Assembly: GCA_030549495.1 (NCBI GenBank)
Contig: JAUIRK010000884.1
Span: 372,001 to 436,000, forward strand
Source of the DNA: Nectonema munidae
Taxonomy: Eukaryota > Nematomorpha > Nectonematoida > Nectonematidae
Direction: 5' to 3'
DNA: 64,000 bases
Shown here: positions 34,990 to 45,854 of the stretch, one piece after another
How the letters are laid out: every line of letters starts with the position of its first letter
Numbering within the stretch: position 1 is the first letter of the stretch
Position numbers and translations under genes: made by a program
Notes under the pieces: generated by a model
Databases searched by the model: none
Told to the model about the DNA's origin: nothing
Seen by the model: the letters and a program-made list of their open reading frames with translations, nothing else

Positions 34990-36253
34990 TTTTTCTTTTT
35001 GAACTTTTTTTTCTGGAGCAAATATAGTTAAAAGATTGATAACGGATAGTGATTTACCTGAAGGATGTGGAATATTTACTGATAGGTTTTCACATCTTAT
35101 GAGTTGTGTCTATGGGCTACTTCAAAAAATTAACTATTTGTGGTTAGATCTAATCGTACTTTTATCCCACATATATTTAGGCCCAAACATTTACAACAGC
35201 TGGGCTTAAATGAAAGTGAATCAAAATTTATTTAATATGCTTCCTTGACGGCTTATGCCCCCCAGACATGCTCGTCGTAATTTCAAGCCAACATTTGGGG
35301 GAAATAAATTTGATTGGAAGAAAAGGCAAACCAAAGTAATAGTGTTATACAATCAATACAAAAGTGGGGTAGACACAACAAATGAGATGCTTAGATCTTA
35401 CACATCTTATAGAACGTCTTGAAAATGCACAGCTGCCGTTTTTGCAAACTACTTAGATATTGCTTGTCAGAATAGTTGGGTAATATCTAAAAGTAATTGT
35501 CCTAACAAATTCCCAAGCACTAAAAAAGGAGGCAGAAAATATTTTATCAGAGATGTCTTTGAAGCTTTGTGAGAATTCTATAATGATGCGCTCTAACAAT
35601 TCTAACACTCCATTGCAAATTCGAAGACACTTTTGTACACAATTTTTTTGAATTTTTTGTTTATAAGCTTTCATTTTTTGTAATAAAAGCTTGTTTTCTG
35701 ATAGTTATACATTTTTATATTGCTTACTTTTATATAAAAGGTCGTTTAGAATTGACGTCAACTTAATTTTGTTAGTTTCCAACCCACCCTTCTTCTCTTG
35801 TCAACATTTGTCAAATATATTTCACTAATAATAATCCTTTATAGTCCTTTATTTCTCTCTCAAAGTTGACGGCAATGATTCTTGTTGAGTATTGCAAATG
35901 TTTCATAGCTTACTAATTTTCATGAAAGTTTAGAAAATAATGTAAAATTTTTTAGCAAATACTAATAAAAATTTATTGTTTGAAAGACATACCATTTCGT
36001 GTATAAACTTTTGATAATGAAATTTTATATTGAAAAATCTTAATTACCGCCATCTACCAATTCAACACGAATTAAAAAAACAACAAAAATTTCAAAAATA
36101 ACGCATCTGATCGTATTTTTTATTTTCAAATAATTGAGATGAAAATAAGAAAAAAAGCTACATGTTGTTTGATGAGGTCACATATATTTTTCTACACGAA
36201 TTTCATCATTGGAAAAAGCGTGGAGTAAAAAGCCACGTTCGCTCTTGCGAGGG
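34990..36253 (+). mobile_element. piggyBac transposon remnant 2
   Basis: Plus strand. Blocks: LPEGCGIFTDRFSHLMSCVY (about 35060-35110), ARRNFKPTFGGNKFDW, VVLYNQYKSGVDTTNEMLRS (about 35338-35397) and AAVFANYLDIACQN. The third is the piggyBac D-containing core. It ends at TTAA (36254-36257) with the inward terminal sequence CCCTCGCAAGAGCGAACG. It belongs to a different subfamily from remnant 1, closer to the fragment at 40190-40419. It is broken by stops and frame changes, and the 5' end is unclear. Confidence 0.8.
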
Positions 36254-36439
36254 TTAATATTTGATTGACACAAGAGGCACTAGGTATGCATGGCATTGTT
36301 TTTACTTGCAATTACAAGTGTATAAAGTTGCATGGACGAGAGAATACCGAATTCATTCCTCAATTTATTCTTTTCTACTTGTATAATTAAGTTTTATTTT
36401 TGTTATTTCAAGATTTTTTTATCTTTCCGTTTTTGTCAT

Positions 36440-36600
36440 TGGCCCTTGGCGACCCAAAAAATTGCCAGGCGACCGAAATTTGGGTCGCGACCCAGGGTTA
36501 AGAATCGCTGCTCTAAACCATATGTTACCGTAGTGGGTTTCGCCGAACCTTAGGGTTCCGTGAAGAAAGGTAAGGGGTTCCGTAAAGCTACATTGAAAAA
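36440..36600. mobile_element. Two hAT-type ends next to each other
   Basis: The minus strand from 36510 reads CAGCGATTCTTAACCCTGGG followed by TCGCGACCC, the widespread hAT/Charlie-type terminus. About 20 bp on, the plus strand from about 36531 reads TAGTGGGTTTCGCCGAACC with TTAGGGTTCCGTGAAG, another hAT-type end. Neither has a visible partner or transposase. Confidence 0.55.
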
Positions 36601-38559
36601 CAACATTTTATCATAAAATAATAAATTGGTAAATATTTTTTACTATTTATTATAATTCAAATATTTTTTCACTATTTTTAAAGATTGAAAGATATTCAAA
36701 TAATAAGTAGATACCATTTAAACTTAAAAACGGAAAAGAAATTCAAGATTGTGGAAAAAAATGTCCAATTTAAGTTGTTTCAATTTTGAAAGATAAGAAA
36801 CTGTATAAATATAACATTGGAAAAGAATAATGAGTTTCAAGCATCTTGAAAAGAAGGCGTTAGGAAAAGTATTTAAATAATGATGACTGACAACATTGTT
36901 ATTTTTCATTTTTGATTTTTTTTATTAATTTGACCTCTTAAAGATATCAAAGAATAAAGAACTCAAAAACGAAAAAGATATTCAATTTTGCAAACATTTT
37001 TTTCAAATTTAAGTTGTTTCATAAAGTTAACCATTCATGCCTTTTCTTTACAAGCAAACCCTCATTGATGAATCAACACTTTTCCTAAAGTTGATAAAGA
37101 CTTATTAATCCCAAATATTATACTTTAAATAAAATATTGCCATAATTTCTATATTTTTCGTATGTTATATTTTATTTAACATTCCAGCTAGTCTACTAGA
37201 ATGTAAGCTGTAATAGAAGGTATTATATTCTCGAAATAAACTTTCACTCATCCAAATCCTTCAATACGCAACTAACATTTAAATCCCAAACCAATGGTCA
37301 CTTCAGTATAAAAATTACTACAATTGGTTTGTTTCATTATTATAAATTATTGCACAAAAATTGAATGCGTTTTAATCATATGTTTTGTCGTTAAAAATAA
37401 ATATTTTTATTTATTCGATTTTTTTCGGATATAAAAATAAAGGATTAATTGTCCTCAACTTTCAGAGGGTGTGGTGGCTCAGTCTTAAAAACGCGTTATA
37501 AGAGCCAGCTATGAATATGTAGGCTTGAAAATTAATCTTCTCAATTTGCAAATAAAATTAAGTTTTTGTACTATTTCAGAATTATTTTTTGAATTTTGGG
37601 TGTTGCTACTAAGTGCAAGTTAAGTTCTATCCCCACTGATATAAATTATAGAATTCTACCTATTGTTAGTGTATATTTCAAAGGAATTGCCGCTATAATC
37701 GAAGACAAATCATTTTTTAATATACCCAAGAGAAGGATCTTCCCAAAGCGCATAAATAAAAGTAAAAGTTATAATAATGATATTTGCAAAGCCTTTTTCA
37801 AAGCATTGGTCTTGAAGGAAGTACAAAACTCATTTATTTTTTGCTCTTCTAAGTATTCATTTATATGCTCGGTTTTTAGCATTCATTCACCTTATTAACG
37901 TCGTAAAAACAGAATGTGTCATGTGACTTAGTCGCAAAAGAAAGAAGAGCTCACAAAACACTTATTTACTTCTCCTTGAGGTAGATGATGTAAAGCGGAG
38001 AATCAAACTTCATGCACAAGCATTTTCTTATTTCTTTTGTTAGATTTTATATCAAGTTATTTACTCAATTAATCACTTCAAGGATATTATATAGTTAATT
38101 GAGTTTTTTCTAATTACGAAAAATCACTAATCTTAGCAAAATTTCGACGACTCATCAGAGTTTATTTATTTCTTCTGGTTTTATTGAAAGTAGGTGCAGT
38201 TAAACTCAAATTTCTTACTTTATAGTTTTCAAAAATTACACTGTGAACACATGTGATTAGATTGTAAACACATTTTACAGAAAATATATTCTAAATTATC
38301 TTCTAAACATGCTTTAATTTATAAAATTTTGTTTAAATTCTAAAAACATTAGGAACAAATTTAAAATATAGATTTAAATAGAAAATGACATTACCATTGC
38401 AATGAATGGAATTAAGTCCAAAAATCCTGTGAGGTCACTTCATTACATAGACTGAATTTGATAAAAAAGAATACGTTTGAGACCTTTGGTTTTAGTTTTC
38501 AACTCATGCGTTGAATTTAGTATTTTCCCTACTTCTATTGAAATGAGTAAAGTTACAGC
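36601..38559. other. No gene recognised
   Basis: GTGTGGTGGCTCAGTCTTAA near 37469 resembles a tRNA A box but no B box follows, so at most it is a truncated SINE head. A 100-codon frame at 37596-37898 has no family features. Confidence 0.4.
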
Positions 38560-39050
38560 GAATTTTAAAAAGGTGACATGTTGAAAATTATAATTAATTT
38601 TGTATTTACTCTCGTAAATAGATATATATGTATTACGAATTATATTTTAAAATATAATAATTAAAAATAGCAACTTTATAGCAAATGTCGATCAAAATAT
38701 TGATTGGTGATAAAATTGCTCAGTAAAACATTCATTCAAATTTAAAATAAAATTAATTTTATTAAATCAAATCGACCATGCTGGTTTCATTTCAATGTTT
38801 TAAGTTTTCGCAATTAGTGTGTGAAAATTTATTAAAATGTCCCTTAAATTTGTGGTCTACGCCTGAAATTTGTGTGCAAGAATATTTTTCTGGAATTGTG
38901 TGCAAGAATTAGGTTGCCAAAGTGTCGATCAATTTTATAGTCTACGTTTCAACATTTTCTTCAAGAATATTACTTATTAAAACAAATGTTTATTTTTTAC
39001 TAAATCCAGCCTTCTGATTTGATTTCTCAATGCAGTTGTCGCAAATAAGA
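38560..39050 (+). repeat. Isolated ~150-bp satellite units, degenerate
   Basis: Contains ATCGACCATGCTGGTTTCAT near 38769 and diverged neighbours with GTCGATCAA. Same unit and strand as the array at 3320-4790. Confidence 0.65.
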
Positions 39051-39064
39051 GAAAGGGTTGAAGA

Positions 39065-39378
39065 AAGTGAGGAATATCAATGATCATTTGGGTTACGAAT
39101 GAACTTTACGAGTACAAATGATCTTTGCGGGGATATCAATGATTATTAGGTATACGAATGATCTTTATTTGGGATATCAATAATTTTTGAGCCAATGATC
39201 TTTGTGGGTACCAATGATTTTTGAGGCTATCAATGATCTTTGCTGGAATAAATGATATTTGAAGAGATCTAGAACTATAGGAGCAATGATTTTTGAGGAT
39301 ACTTCGAATCCCAGTACCAGTCATCTTTGAGGGGACCTACACAGATCCTTGAGAGGCCTATAATTCTAGTACCAATGA
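39065..39378 (+). repeat. ~20-bp minisatellite
   Basis: About fifteen imperfect units of the form CAATGATCTTTGNGGGTA, each 18-22 bp, with GATCTTTG or GATTTTTG as the constant core. It stops at the left end of the piggyBac-like copy B (39383). It is unrelated to the 150-bp satellite on either side. Confidence 0.8.
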
Positions 39379-40189
39379 TCTACCCTATCAGTGACGGGGG
39401 GGGCTATTTTAGTCCTCCCTTCCCCCTCCCCCTCAACTAAAATTTCTTTAGTACCAAATTGGCTTCATCTTTTGCTACCATACTTCTTGACATTTCTTAA
39501 AATTGATAGCTGCATCTTTTGATACCATTTTCATGGCAGTTGAATGACTTTTTCATGCCTAAATCTGTCAATCAAAATCAAAAGTTAAACTTTTTCAGCA
39601 AAATTTTGACAGTATCTCTAGTTAAGCTTATAACTTTGGTTCTATATTATATACTAAAATTTATAAATATATACACTTTTGAACACATAACAATTTATAG
39701 TTTAAATGTTTTCAAAATCATGGTTACTTTTTGGGAAATGTCAATCAAAATTTTGAAGGATGAGAAATATATCTAATAAAATATATCTTCAAATTTTACA
39801 TTAAATATATTTTTTTATATCAAATCGGGCATGCCGGTTTCATTTTTGGACTTATTTTTGGAATTTAGAAATTGAAAATACCTATAAGTGTGTAACAAAC
39901 TTGCGGTTTACTTCTAAAATCTGTCTCTGAAAACATTCATTTAAATTTTACATGGAACACATTTTCATATCAAATCAACAATGCCAATTTCATTTATAGA
40001 TTATTTTTGAATTTGGATTTCAAAATACTTATAAGTGTGAAACAAAGTTGCGGTTTATTTTTAAAATCTGTCTTCGAGAACATTCATTCAAATTTTATAT
40101 GAAATATACACATTTTTGTATCAAATCAACAATGCCAATTTATAGATTATTTTTGCATTTGGATTTCAAAATACTTATAAGTGTGAAAA

Positions 40190-40419
40190 AAAGCAAAAAT
40201 AGTACCTCCATTTACTCTTGCCATATCTAATAGATAAGAAAAAGCGGCTACTGTCCATTTTTTTGTTTTTCTATTTGTGGAATAATTTCTTATTCTCTGA
40301 TCGACTATATCCGTTCCACCCTTGGAAAAATCGTACTGTTTAAAAATTGCAGGTTTACTTTTTTCATCGTCTACTGTAATAATATATACATTGTTACCTT
40401 GGCAAAACTTGGATGACAT
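40190..40419 (-). pseudogene. piggyBac transposase fragment inside copy B
   Basis: A minus frame of 90 codons. KQYDFSKGGTDIVDQRIRNY is the piggyBac core with the final catalytic Asp, followed by TNRKTKKWTVAAFSYLLDMA. The last 15 or so codons run into the satellite unit (ATACTTATAAGTGTGAAA), so the array directly truncates the gene. Nothing recognisable of the N-terminal half remains upstream. This fragment links the satellite arrays to the piggyBac superfamily independently of the TTAA borders. Confidence 0.8.
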
Positions 40420-40979
40420 TTTCTGAAGAAGAGGGAGCTTACTTTATATATACAAATGTAAGAAAATTTGAGAAGTTATAACTTCTTTCCCCCAAAATAG
40501 AAACCTATCAAATTTTGCATATCTGTATGCACATATAAATGGAATATTCAAAGTTTGAAAAAATTCGAAAAAATTATACATAATATTTAAAAAATATCCT
40601 GTAATCATGCAAACTACAGTTGAAATATAATTCACAGCCTAATTCTGACTCTATAATCTAAAAATGAAAAAAAATTTTTGAACATCAATATATGAATCAA
40701 TTTTATAGTATAATGATGAGTATCAAAATTAATATTCGTGCCTCATTGAAAATTTTGATACTGAAAAAATTTATTTTATTATATTTTCCAAATAAAATCT
40801 AAGCTTCAAAGAGAAATAAATTCATTTGTGAAACTAAAAATTTAAATGTAGTCTTTGGAGAATGCATGAAAACAAATCGTTCAAAAGTCAGTACAATATA
40901 TCTGACCGCAAACATACCACGATTTTTAAAAAGTCACAAATTAATCAAAAATGCTAAAAAAAAACTTTTTATAACTACT

Positions 40980-42930
40980 TAAATAAACAGTTAATTTTTT
41001 CACTTGGGCTGTCATATGTCAATCAATTTTTTGACAAGGTTTGATTGATTTTTTAAAAAAATAAACGTGACCATTGTATTCAGCATACATGAAAACGGGT
41101 GTATATAAATAGAAAACTTTGTATAACAATTTAAACTTTCTCTTTTTTCAGTTGAGCTGTCAAATGTCAATCAAATTTTTGATAGGTTTGAATGATTTTT
41201 AAAAAAAATAAACGTGACTATCGTATTCAGCATACATGAAAATGAGTATATATCTTCTTCTTCTTCTTCATCATCGTATCCCCTAAATGGGGGTCGATGG
41301 CTTGATTCTGTTTCTCCATAGGTTTCTGTCCTTCGCATCGCTTTCTTTCAACCCAAATTTTTCCATGGATCTTTTCAAATCATCCCTCCATCTCAATCTT
41401 GGCCTTCCTCTTTTTCTCTTTCCTTGTACAGGCTCATCGTACGCTATCTTTATTTTTTCATCGCTTTTTCTTCTTAGCACGTGTCCAAACCATCTCATCT
41501 CGTTTCTTTCCATTACATCTACAACACTCGTCCTCACTTTTGTTCTATGTCTCACTTCTTCATTTCTAATCCTATTTTTTCTCGTAACGTTCAGCATCAT
41601 TCTCAGCATTTTCATTTCCGACACTTCTAGCTTTTTCTTTTCACTATTCCTCAGACACCAACATTCTGATCCGTTAGTCATGACGGGTCTAACTATTGAT
41701 GTATACACCTTGGCCTTTAAATTCATGGGTAGTTTTCTATCGTTTAAAACAGGTTTAACCTCTCTCCATTTTGCCCAACTCGCATTCAATCTCGACTGAA
41801 CGTCTTTACAACATCCTCCTTCCATCTCAATAACTGATCCTAAATACTTGAACGCTTTAACTTGATTTAACTCAATTCCATGCACGTCTTTTATCCTTAT
41901 CTCAGTCTTGTCATTTCTACTAACCTTCATCACTTCGGGTTTGCCTGCATTCCACTTCAGGCCTTTTTCCTCGAGACTTTTTTGCCAAAAGTATCATTCC
42001 TTAACGACTGTTTATGCCGAGGTGGAAAATGAAAATGGGCACTCATTTTCCTATAAAATACCTCATATGGCACATGCGTCTCTTACCCCCTCTGAACAGC
42101 AAGTCTCCTGATCTGCCTTCACGCGGCGGGGTCGTTTAAAACTAAATGATCTTGAGGCAAAAGCGAGTAACAGACGCTTTAACCTCGTGTAGCTCCGGTG
42201 GACCAAGCTCGTTAGCTTTGGACAGCAGTGGTTCTAGGAGAAGATAACTCTGATTCCAAATACCACTGCCTTGTGGGTTAAGTACTTGGTTGTACAAAGG
42301 CTAAAGCTTTCCAGTCCTGAATACAAACACTGGTTGGCGTCAGGAAGGGCATCCGGCTTGTAAAAACTCTGCTCCAATTTACTTAGTATATATATAAATG
42401 TAAAAAAACTAAGCACTAAATCTAAAAGTTTCTTTTTTCAGTTGAGCTGTCATATATCAATCAATTTTTTTTTTAAATAAATGTGACCATAGAGTTCAGC
42501 ACATTTTAAAATGGGTATATATGTGTAAAAAACTTTGTATACCCATTTAAACTTAAAGTTTCTTTTTTTTGTTGAGCTGTCATATATCAATCAATTTTTG
42601 ACAAGTTTGATTGATTTTTAAAAAAAATAAACATGACCATCGTATACGGGTCTATATAAATAGAAAACTTTGTATAACCATTTAAACTAAAAGTTTCTTT
42701 TTTCAGTTGAGCTGTCATATATCAATCAATTTTTTGACAGATTTCGATTGATTTAAAAAAAAATAAACGTGACTATCGTGTTCAGCACACTTGAAAATGG
42801 GTATATATATGTGTAAAAACTTTGTATACCCATTTAAACTAAAAGTTTCTTTTTTTAATTGAGCTGTGAAATATCAAACAATTTTTGACAAGTTTGATTG
42901 ATTTTTATAAAAAATAAATGTCACGATCAG
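40980..42930 (-). repeat. Right satellite array of copy B (split by an RTE LINE)
   Basis: Units contain AGCTGTCATATATCAATCAA, then TTGACAGATTTCGATTGATT-like sequence, then GTATTCAGCATACATGAAAA. The CAGCA phrase lies near 41073, 41225, 42497 and 42779. The spacing is 152 bp for the first pair and 282 bp (two shorter units) for the last. The array is orientated opposite to 39600-40200. Confidence 0.82.
41254..42384 (-). mobile_element. Internally deleted RTE-type LINE with 9-bp TSD
   Basis: AGTATATAT flanks both sides (41245-41253 and 42385-42393). On the minus strand the element starts at 42384, includes GCCGGATGCCCTTCCTGACG, a motif I associate with invertebrate LINE/SINE repeats, and passes at about 41990 into the end of an RT protein. 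The open frame 41933-41283 (216 codons) has KAFKYLGSVIEMEGG, SIVRPVMTNGSECW, EMRWFGHVLRR and RGRPRLRWRDDL, typical of the RTE C-terminal region. Endonuclease and catalytic RT are absent. The 3' end is (GAA)n, as is common in RTE elements. Total length is 1131 bp. Confidence 0.88.
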
Positions 42931-43000
42931 ATTCACAATCAATCATTTTGTAGGTTCTCGCGAAAATATTGAAAAATTTGCAATCATTCAAGCTGATTAG

Positions 43001-43449
43001 ATACTTGCCTTGGATACCAAGTTGGCTTGTGTTAGATTCAGGATCAAGTTTCTTTGCTCATATTTCGATACAAACGACCAATTGGGTGTTGTGATGAAAA
43101 CACTCAACTAAAAATGTTTTAACAGAAATAGATTTTCAGGTGAAAAACTTCATACAGTTGAATAAGAAGAACAACAGGAACTTTAAAAGAGGTTTCGTTA
43201 AGGTTAGATTAGAGTTAGTTCTTCAATTTCAACATGCTGTTAAAGAAAACTCTTTCAAGATCAGGAAACTTTATTGAGAAATAGCTTGTACACCATATTT
43301 AATGCAGTATCTCAATATTTTTAAACTAAACTAAGAAATCAAATGAATTTAAATACTTTAAAAAGCATATTGATTATTATTATTATTAACTGTTGCTCAA
43401 CAAGTAGCAATACAGGTGTAAGGAAGAATATCAATAGCCTTCGGAGATT
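43001..43449. other. No gene; putative 5' flank of a secreted-protein gene
   Basis: An ATT repeat is at 43375-43388. About 60 bp before the ATG at 43450 the sequence becomes less AT-rich (TGTTGCTCAACAAGTAGCAA), consistent with a 5' UTR. Confidence 0.3.
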
Positions 43450-43504
43450 ATGGCAAAAATTGCTATTTTTTATATTCTGCCTCTAGTGACGTCATTAATC
43501 ATCG
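43450..43504 (+). CDS. Putative first exon: signal peptide, phase-1 donor
   Basis: ATG at 43450 opens MAKIAIFYILPLVTSLII: one lysine near the start, then an uninterrupted hydrophobic core, the form of a secretory signal peptide. After 18 codons and one further base the reading meets GGTAAGT (GTAAGT at 43505-43510), a consensus 5' splice site. A phase-1 intron straight after the signal peptide is the commonest design of secreted animal proteins. No second exon could be identified; the 94-codon frame at 43639-43923 is not joined to it by a good acceptor. The product cannot be named. Confidence 0.4.
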
Positions 43505-43510
43505 GTAAGT

Positions 43511-45170
43511 TTATATAACTTTTAAACTAATAGAATTTTTGTAATGTAAACCACATTTTAGCAACATTTAAAAGTAACTACTCTTATTTTAAGTGTTGTC
43601 AGTTAAGCTAAAGATCTTCCCTAGTTTTGTGTTAGTGTGTGTTTACATCCTATCACGTAGCATATACATTTAATAGCACTTACAAGTGCAATTGTTTAAA
43701 CATGAAAATCTCAACTTTCGCTTCAACACTTTTTACCCAACATTTTAATTATTGGTGTAATTTGACAAGATCTAATGATCTCCCTATACTTTCAATCCAA
43801 AATTTGTTTCAAAACATACCAGTAAAGAATACGTGTTTGATATCTTTTTTTAGAAAAACGCGCTCTTCTTTTGGCATGAAACTAGATAAGAATGTTTTTA
43901 ATATACCTATAACTTCAAGTTAAAAACTTGAGGGTGTAAAAATTGTTTTTATTCAAAAGACCGTATGAAATGACTTTACCGTATGGTGAGCTGAGCTTCC
44001 AAAACCACAAACAAAACAGTAAATGTAAAAGGAGAGACCATGAGAATTCATGCGTAAATTTGGCAATGAAAATAATTTCCATTCGCACTTGACGCATCAG
44101 TCAAAATTGTGTTTTTACAAAGTGATAAGTTCGCTCAACTTCGCTCCTTTATCGAGTGAGTAGTTTTTACGTGCTTGCTTATGGCACCCAGGGAGATGGC
44201 ATCTCATGCCTTTCAAAAGGTATGTGTTGCGACTTTAAACTTCGGCGTCGGTATTTGTTTTTCATATTCATAACAAAATTAGCGCTTTGCCATTGCCACT
44301 CGCCTTCAAAAGAATCCGTACAATGAAGGAAGATGCGCCTCTGCTTTTTACGAAGACGCCAAAGCACCATTTTCTGGTCTCTCTCAATTCCAGACGAGAA
44401 AATTTTTAGACTCATGCTATGTTTAATAACGACTTCTACAAACCTCAAATACTCGTAATATTCTTAATTATCATATTCTTAATCATATGCTCTTATTTGT
44501 ATTTATATTTGTGTGGATATTTTTATAAATGTCTAAAAAAGCTTGTCTTTCGGTTTTTATTATTTAAAATCAAAACTGGAGGAATTAGAGAAAAGTATCA
44601 AATTAAATGCACAAAATCTACTAGAATGAATATTCAAAACACAAAAACTTTGACCCGTCGTCTTCCTATTTTTATTATATCAAATCAAACAGCGAGCAAA
44701 GTTTATTATAAAAACCATTAGAAAATCTAGGTTTTTAAATGCAATTGACTATAATGAATAAATCATACTTCTTCATTCTTTTGAGGTTTGCCAAGATAAT
44801 ATGAAAAAATTAGGAGGGCTTGTCTCTCTTGTATAGTTTTTGCAAAATATTACATATATTTATTCACGTTATATTTCTTTTCTCGTATTGCCCACCACAC
44901 ATAACCCTTCTATCACAAAAATCTCATTATGACAAGACTTGATTTTTTAATTTGATTTGATAAAAAGATTTCATGCCTTTAAATTTTGAACTTTATAACT
45001 TGCACATGCCTGCCTAGTGTATCTTTGCTTTTACCGTTTTATATAGTGGCAAAAATGTATGGGTTAGGGAGGGCTAGGACCTTTTCAAAAAATTGTATGG
45101 GTTCGGCCTTTTCAATTTTTTTTGATTGGCAGCCAATTTTCAGGACTCATAAATAAGTAGAAGGCGAGGA
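43511..45170. other. Unassigned region, possible exons
   Basis: The DNA at 43990-44420 is less AT-rich. ATGGCACCCAGGGAGATGGC at 44180 runs 13 codons to a strong donor-like AAAAG/GTATGT (44219). A minus frame of 89 codons covers the same bases (44179-44448). Neither can be tied to a family. The frame at 44419-44721 opens with a run of leucine, isoleucine and tyrosine that could be a membrane segment, but AT-rich sequence gives such runs by chance. Confidence 0.25.
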
Positions 45171-45790
45171 AGACGATTTGAAAGGTCTATTCTTAGTTGT
45201 CACTTCTTCTATTGAAAGCATTTTTGTGAAAGGTGAAAATCTCTTTTCCCTCAAGCATCATTTCTTGTACACACATACTACGCTGCCTACATATGCATAT
45301 CAGTCATTTCATGAAAATCCTAGCGATTACAAGGATCGCCTGAAACATTTTGTCACTTCATTTAGAGATAGGGAGGAGAGAGTGGGGCTTTGTTTCACTT
45401 TCTACCTACCTACCTCTCTTGTTTACATAAGAAAAACGTGTCAAGCAAATACTTTTATGGAAACACCTAGACTTTGTTCCCACAGAAGTAGAGGTAGAGA
45501 GAGTACCGCGCGAATAAATAAATAAACACCATGCTATGAAGTTGTATTTGCCATCCAGCATAATTTCATTACAAAACAACTTGAGCGAGCTGTGCGTCAA
45601 AGCAACGCCATACACAGGAGGAACACAGATAGAGGCAGAGATACACGTAGCAGTAAACGCTCACTTAAGTCTTTCCTTTCTGTCTCAAGAATCAATACAC
45701 ACACGAACAGACAGAGAAAACTGTTGATTTGCAGTATTTATATTTACCAATCCTCTCCATCCAGTAAAGATAAGAGATTATAATCTAAGG
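45171..45790 (+). promoter_or_regulatory. Putative promoter and 5' UTR of a secreted-protein gene
   Basis: Balanced base composition unlike the surroundings leads to the signal-peptide exon at 45791. TACCTACCTACC and ATAAATAAATAAAC lie near 45402 and 45515. A 63-codon upstream frame (45536-45727) and an overlapping one (45592-45783) would be upstream ORFs if transcription starts before 45536. No TATA box or initiator can be singled out. Confidence 0.3.
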
Positions 45791-45848
45791 ATGCTGCTCT
45801 TGTTTCTAGTTTCCTATCTAAGCACGTTGCTCTTGCTGCCTGCCAAGT
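45791..45848 (+). CDS. Putative first exon: signal peptide, phase-1 donor
   Basis: ATG at 45791 gives MLLLFLVSYLSTLLLLPAK, almost all hydrophobic, ending in a small-residue context suited to signal peptidase. After 19 codons plus one base the sequence is GTAAGT (45849-45854). Like 43450-43504, this is a signal-peptide exon with a phase-1 intron on the same strand, 2.3 kb downstream. The two could be first exons of separate secreted genes or alternative first exons of one gene. No downstream exon was identified before 47.9 kb. Confidence 0.45.
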
Positions 45849-45854
45849 GTAAGT

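Larger units (their letters stand above)
39383..43000. mobile_element. Satellite-bearing piggyBac-like element, copy B
   Basis: The left terminus CCCTATCAGTGACGGGGGGG is followed by the same terminal domain as copy A (AGCTGCATCTTTTGATACC near 39510). A left array of about 150-bp units (39600-40200) abuts a minus-strand piggyBac transposase fragment. A right array (40980-42930) runs in the opposite sense. The right end (about 42895-42990, GATTGATTTTTATAAAAAAT then CGATCAGATTCACAATC) matches the inner part of the 205-bp terminal repeat of the element at 56503. An RTE LINE sits in the right array. No TTAA is preserved at the left border. Confidence 0.68.

Noticed and set aside
37469-37505. tRNA A-box-like sequence
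   Set aside because: No B box follows; too short to call.
39065-39378. CRISPR-like array
   Set aside because: Units are head-to-tail imperfect repeats with no distinct spacers, in an animal genome.
41287-41799. 170-codon plus frame
   Set aside because: Antisense to the RTE reverse transcriptase tail, which has clear motifs on the minus strand.
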